Below, piece after piece: positions 4,689 to 6,949 of a DNA stretch of 6,949 bases. The position numbers and the translations under genes were made by a program. Position 1 is the first letter of the stretch. Every line of letters begins with the position of its first letter. Source of the DNA: an uncultured Eggerthellaceae bacterium (GTDB taxonomy: Bacteria > Actinomycetota > Coriobacteriia > Coriobacteriales > Eggerthellaceae); contig CAKTXN010000091.1 in the NCBI GenBank assembly GCA_934630905.1, positions 1 to 6,949 of the forward strand, given 5' to 3'. The notes under the pieces are model-generated. The model was not told the DNA's origin. It saw nothing but the letters and a program-made list of their open reading frames with translations, and made no database searches.

Positions 4689-6949
4689 ATGAAAAAACAT
4701 TCCTCTGCGGTTCACTCTTCGGCGCGTGCATGCGTAAGCGTTCTTCTTTCGATCACCTTGGCGTCGGGGCTCTTCCCTGCGCGCGTGTTTGCGACAGATG
4801 CATCTGCTGCAATTGCGTCATCGACTCTTACGACGAATGCATTTGCGGAAACGACACCTATGTTGCTTGACGTTGCTGCAACCGCTTCCGCAGACGATGT
4901 AGCTGCGTCACCCGCGGAAGTGAAATTTTCGGCAGACCCCATCTCTGCTACAGACGCGACACTCACCGCTGGATGGAACAAGTCGGGCACCTGCGAGTGG
5001 CGCATCGATGACGCCGGCCTGCTTACCATTCGCCCCTTGGGCAATGGTGCTTCTGGCGAATTGGATTCATGGAGCCCTTATGCGCCATGGGCGGCCAGCG
5101 AAGATACGCGCGCCTCTATCACGGCGGTGCGCATTGAGTCGGGGGTGTCTACGCCTACGTGTCGCTTTATGTTTGCCTATTGCGCATCGTTGGTTTCGGC
5201 TGACTTGTCGGGTTTGGACATCTCTCGGGTGACCGACATGGCTCTCATGTTTCGTAATTGTACAGCCCTTGAGTCGGTGAATTTCTCGGGCATCGATGCA
5301 TCCTGCGTGACTAGCATGGGTGGCATGTTCAGGGGATGTTCGTCGATAAAAAGAATCGATTTATCGGGAATCAACGCTGCGCACATGACGGATATGTATG
5401 ATTTGTTCCGCGATTGCGCTGCCCTTGAGTCGGTGGATATCTCGTCGTTCAGTGCTTCCACTATAACCAATGCGGGGTATTCCTTCATGGGAGCCGATTC
5501 TCTTTCGCAGCTAACGCTGCCAGCGGGATTGAACTTGACTGAGCAAGAATCCCATGCGTATATCGGCGTGTCTTCAACAGGAGACCGCCATGATTCTCGC
5601 TGGGTAGACACAACGGGCGCGGTATATGGTTCAACCGATGAGATGCTTCGCGCGAATGCGATGCGTACAACGGGCGCGGAAACATATACCGTTACCAATG
5701 CAGCGCCTTCTTCGGGCTGGATGCAAAGCGGCGGCTGCGAATGGATGGTGGATAGCAGCGGTTTGCTGGTTGTTCGCCCGCTTCCTGGCTTCGAGCAAGG
5801 GGTATTGCCTGATTGGAGTGAAGGCGTCTATAACGTACCCTGGTCTGGGAAAAGCGAAGACATTGTTTCGGCCCGATTCGAGCAAGGCGTTATTGCCAAA
5901 ACGTGCTTCGGTCTTTTCGAGAATTGCTACAACTTGAGCTCCTTTGATCTGTCGGGGTTGGATACATCCCAAGTTACAGATATGCGCTATATGTTCGATA
6001 GTTGCGCAAAGCTTACCCGCGTTGACCTTACCGGCATAGATAACGTGCAGAAAGCGGATACGACCCGGATGTTTCGTGACTGCTCATCTTTGACGGAGTT
6101 GATTTTGCCTGCGGGAGTGCGCCTGGTCGATGATGCCGCAGACAATCTTTCCTGGAAAGACACAACGGGTGCGCTTTACAGCTCGACCGCCGATATGCTT
6201 GCAGCCAACGCTGCGCGCGAAACGGGAAGCATGACGTATACGGCGATTCGTCCTACGGATGGCTGGGATCGATGTGGCACCTGCGAATGGTCGATGAGCG
6301 AAGGAGAGCTTGTTATTCGTTCGCTTCCTGGGTTTACGCAAGGAACGCTGGCCGACTGGTCGGGCAATTACGAGGACGTTCCCTGGTACCCGTGGCGAGA
6401 CGGAATCGAGTGCATTCGAATCGAGCAGGGCGTTGCAGCGAAAACCTGTTATGGCATGTTCTATGGCTGCACCAACTTGTACTCGGCAGTAATTTCCGAG
6501 CTGGATACTTCGCGGGTAGCCGATATGCGGCTGATGTTTGCCAACTGCGAGCAGCTTGAAACCATTTTCGCATCGAAGCTGGCCATAAAGCAGGTCACGC
6601 AATCAGAAGGCATGTTTGCCGGTTGCACCGCGCTTGAAGGCGGCGGAGGCACCGTATTTGATGCATCGTGCACCGACGTTACGCGTGCGCGCGTTGATAA
6701 CGGCGCCGTCGCACCCGGGTATTTCATCGGAAGACATGCGAAGCTTGACGGCGATGTGAGCGGAAACGGCGCGCTTAACATTGTTGACGCGCAGATTGCC
6801 TACGATATGGTGAAGTCGCCCGAGACGTACGCCGATTGCGCCGATTACGAAAGCATGTATTCTCGCGCCGACGTGAAGTGGAACAACGATGTTGACGCAA
6901 CGAATGCGTTCGCCATTCAGCGCGCCGCTCTTTACGGATGGGATGACTG
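4689..6949 (+). CDS. Secreted BspA-like (DUF285) protein with three modules and a dockerin-like C-terminus (3' end outside window)
   Basis: The open frame runs 753 codons to the window edge with no stop. Residues 1-35 are a signal peptide (MKKHSS..., hydrophobic VSVLLSITLASGLF, cleavage after VFA at about 35). A Ser/Thr/Ala-rich spacer follows, then three modules starting near residues 95, 343 and 525. Each opens with GW...GxCEW and a GLLxIRPLPGF-like strand, then W...PW and an IExGV strand. Next come DUF285-type leucine-rich repeats such as LSGLDISRVTDMALMFRNC. Modules 1 and 2 end with a shared cap (about 305-335 and 489-519: W.DTTGA.Y.ST..ML.ANA.R.TG..TYT). Residues about 687-752 look like a dockerin: loop one is DVSGNGALNIVD (689-700), and loop two is the weaker D728...N732...N739, followed by AFAIQRAAL. 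BspA proteins act in adhesion outside the cell. The start has AGAAGGGG 10 nt upstream. The last two bases, TG, would be a stop if an A follows, so the gene may end just outside. Confidence 0.88.
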   Translation, partial: MKKHSSAVHSSARACVSVLLSITLASGLFPARVFATDASAAIASSTLTTNAFAETTPMLLDVAATASADDVAASPAEVKFSADPISATDATLTAGWNKSGTCEWRIDDAGLLTIRPLGNGASGELDSWSPYAPWAASEDTRASITAVRIESGVSTPTCRFMFAYCASLVSADLSGLDISRVTDMALMFRNCTALESVNFSGIDASCVTSMGGMFRGCSSIKRIDLSGINAAHMTDMYDLFRDCAALESVDISSFSASTITNAGYSFMGADSLSQLTLPAGLNLTEQESHAYIGVSSTGDRHDSRWVDTTGAVYGSTDEMLRANAMRTTGAETYTVTNAAPSSGWMQSGGCEWMVDSSGLLVVRPLPGFEQGVLPDWSEGVYNVPWSGKSEDIVSARFEQGVIAKTCFGLFENCYNLSSFDLSGLDTSQVTDMRYMFDSCAKLTRVDLTGIDNVQKADTTRMFRDCSSLTELILPAGVRLVDDAADNLSWKDTTGALYSSTADMLAANAARETGSMTYTAIRPTDGWDRCGTCEWSMSEGELVIRSLPGFTQGTLADWSGNYEDVPWYPWRDGIECIRIEQGVAAKTCYGMFYGCTNLYSAVISELDTSRVADMRLMFANCEQLETIFASKLAIKQVTQSEGMFAGCTALEGGGGTVFDASCTDVTRARVDNGAVAPGYFIGRHAKLDGDVSGNGALNIVDAQIAYDMVKSPETYADCADYESMYSRADVKWNNDVDATNAFAIQRAALYGWDD

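Noticed and set aside
4293..4715. 140-codon minus-strand open frame
   Set aside because: It is antisense to the end of the LRR gene, the promoter region and the signal peptide of the BspA-like gene, with no motif. Its apparent internal repeats come from the DNA tandem duplication.

Overview
The window looks like part of a chromosome from a moderately GC-rich, host-associated Gram-positive bacterium. My best guess is an actinobacterium of the class Coriobacteriia. The hints are a flavoprotein gene with a leaderless-looking start, GTG starts, a YjcQ-like fragment, and BspA-type leucine-rich proteins of two kinds, one with a dockerin-like tail. This assignment is inferred from gene content only and is tentative.

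Layout: (1) 2-325 (+) is the 3' end of a branched-chain amino-acid aminotransferase gene (ilvE), closed by a strong intrinsic terminator at 447-480. (2) 326-880 has no convincing gene. It holds that terminator, a second small hairpin with a T-run, and a striking 215-bp element (610-824) with two collinear 54-nt inverted arms. (3) On the minus strand, a 71-aa protein resembling DUF4926 (988-1203) and a 34-aa YjcQ-like N-terminal fragment (881-985) form a two-gene unit that ends next to the inverted-repeat element. (4) 1371-2036 (+) is a complete type II toxin-antitoxin operon (YefM/Phd antitoxin, RelE/ParE toxin). Its start and stop codons overlap, it has an extended -10 promoter, and a perfect 19-bp palindrome lies upstream. 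(5) 2174-4422 (+) is a two-gene operon: an HI0933/BaiN-family FAD flavoprotein with an unusual Ala/Gly-rich insertion, then a 10-repeat LRR_5 protein with no signal peptide. (6) 4689 to the window end (+) is a large secreted BspA-like protein, at least 753 residues, with three repeated modules and a C-terminal dockerin-like domain. It runs off the window, possibly by only one base.

The genes do not form one pathway. The left side is housekeeping metabolism plus small accessory and defence or stability genes. The right side pairs a redox flavoprotein with an apparently intracellular leucine-rich protein, followed by an independently promoted surface or secreted leucine-rich protein. The best candidates for something undescribed are the dockerin-tailed BspA protein, the intracellular LRR protein coupled to the flavoprotein, and the inverted-repeat element next to the truncated YjcQ-like gene.
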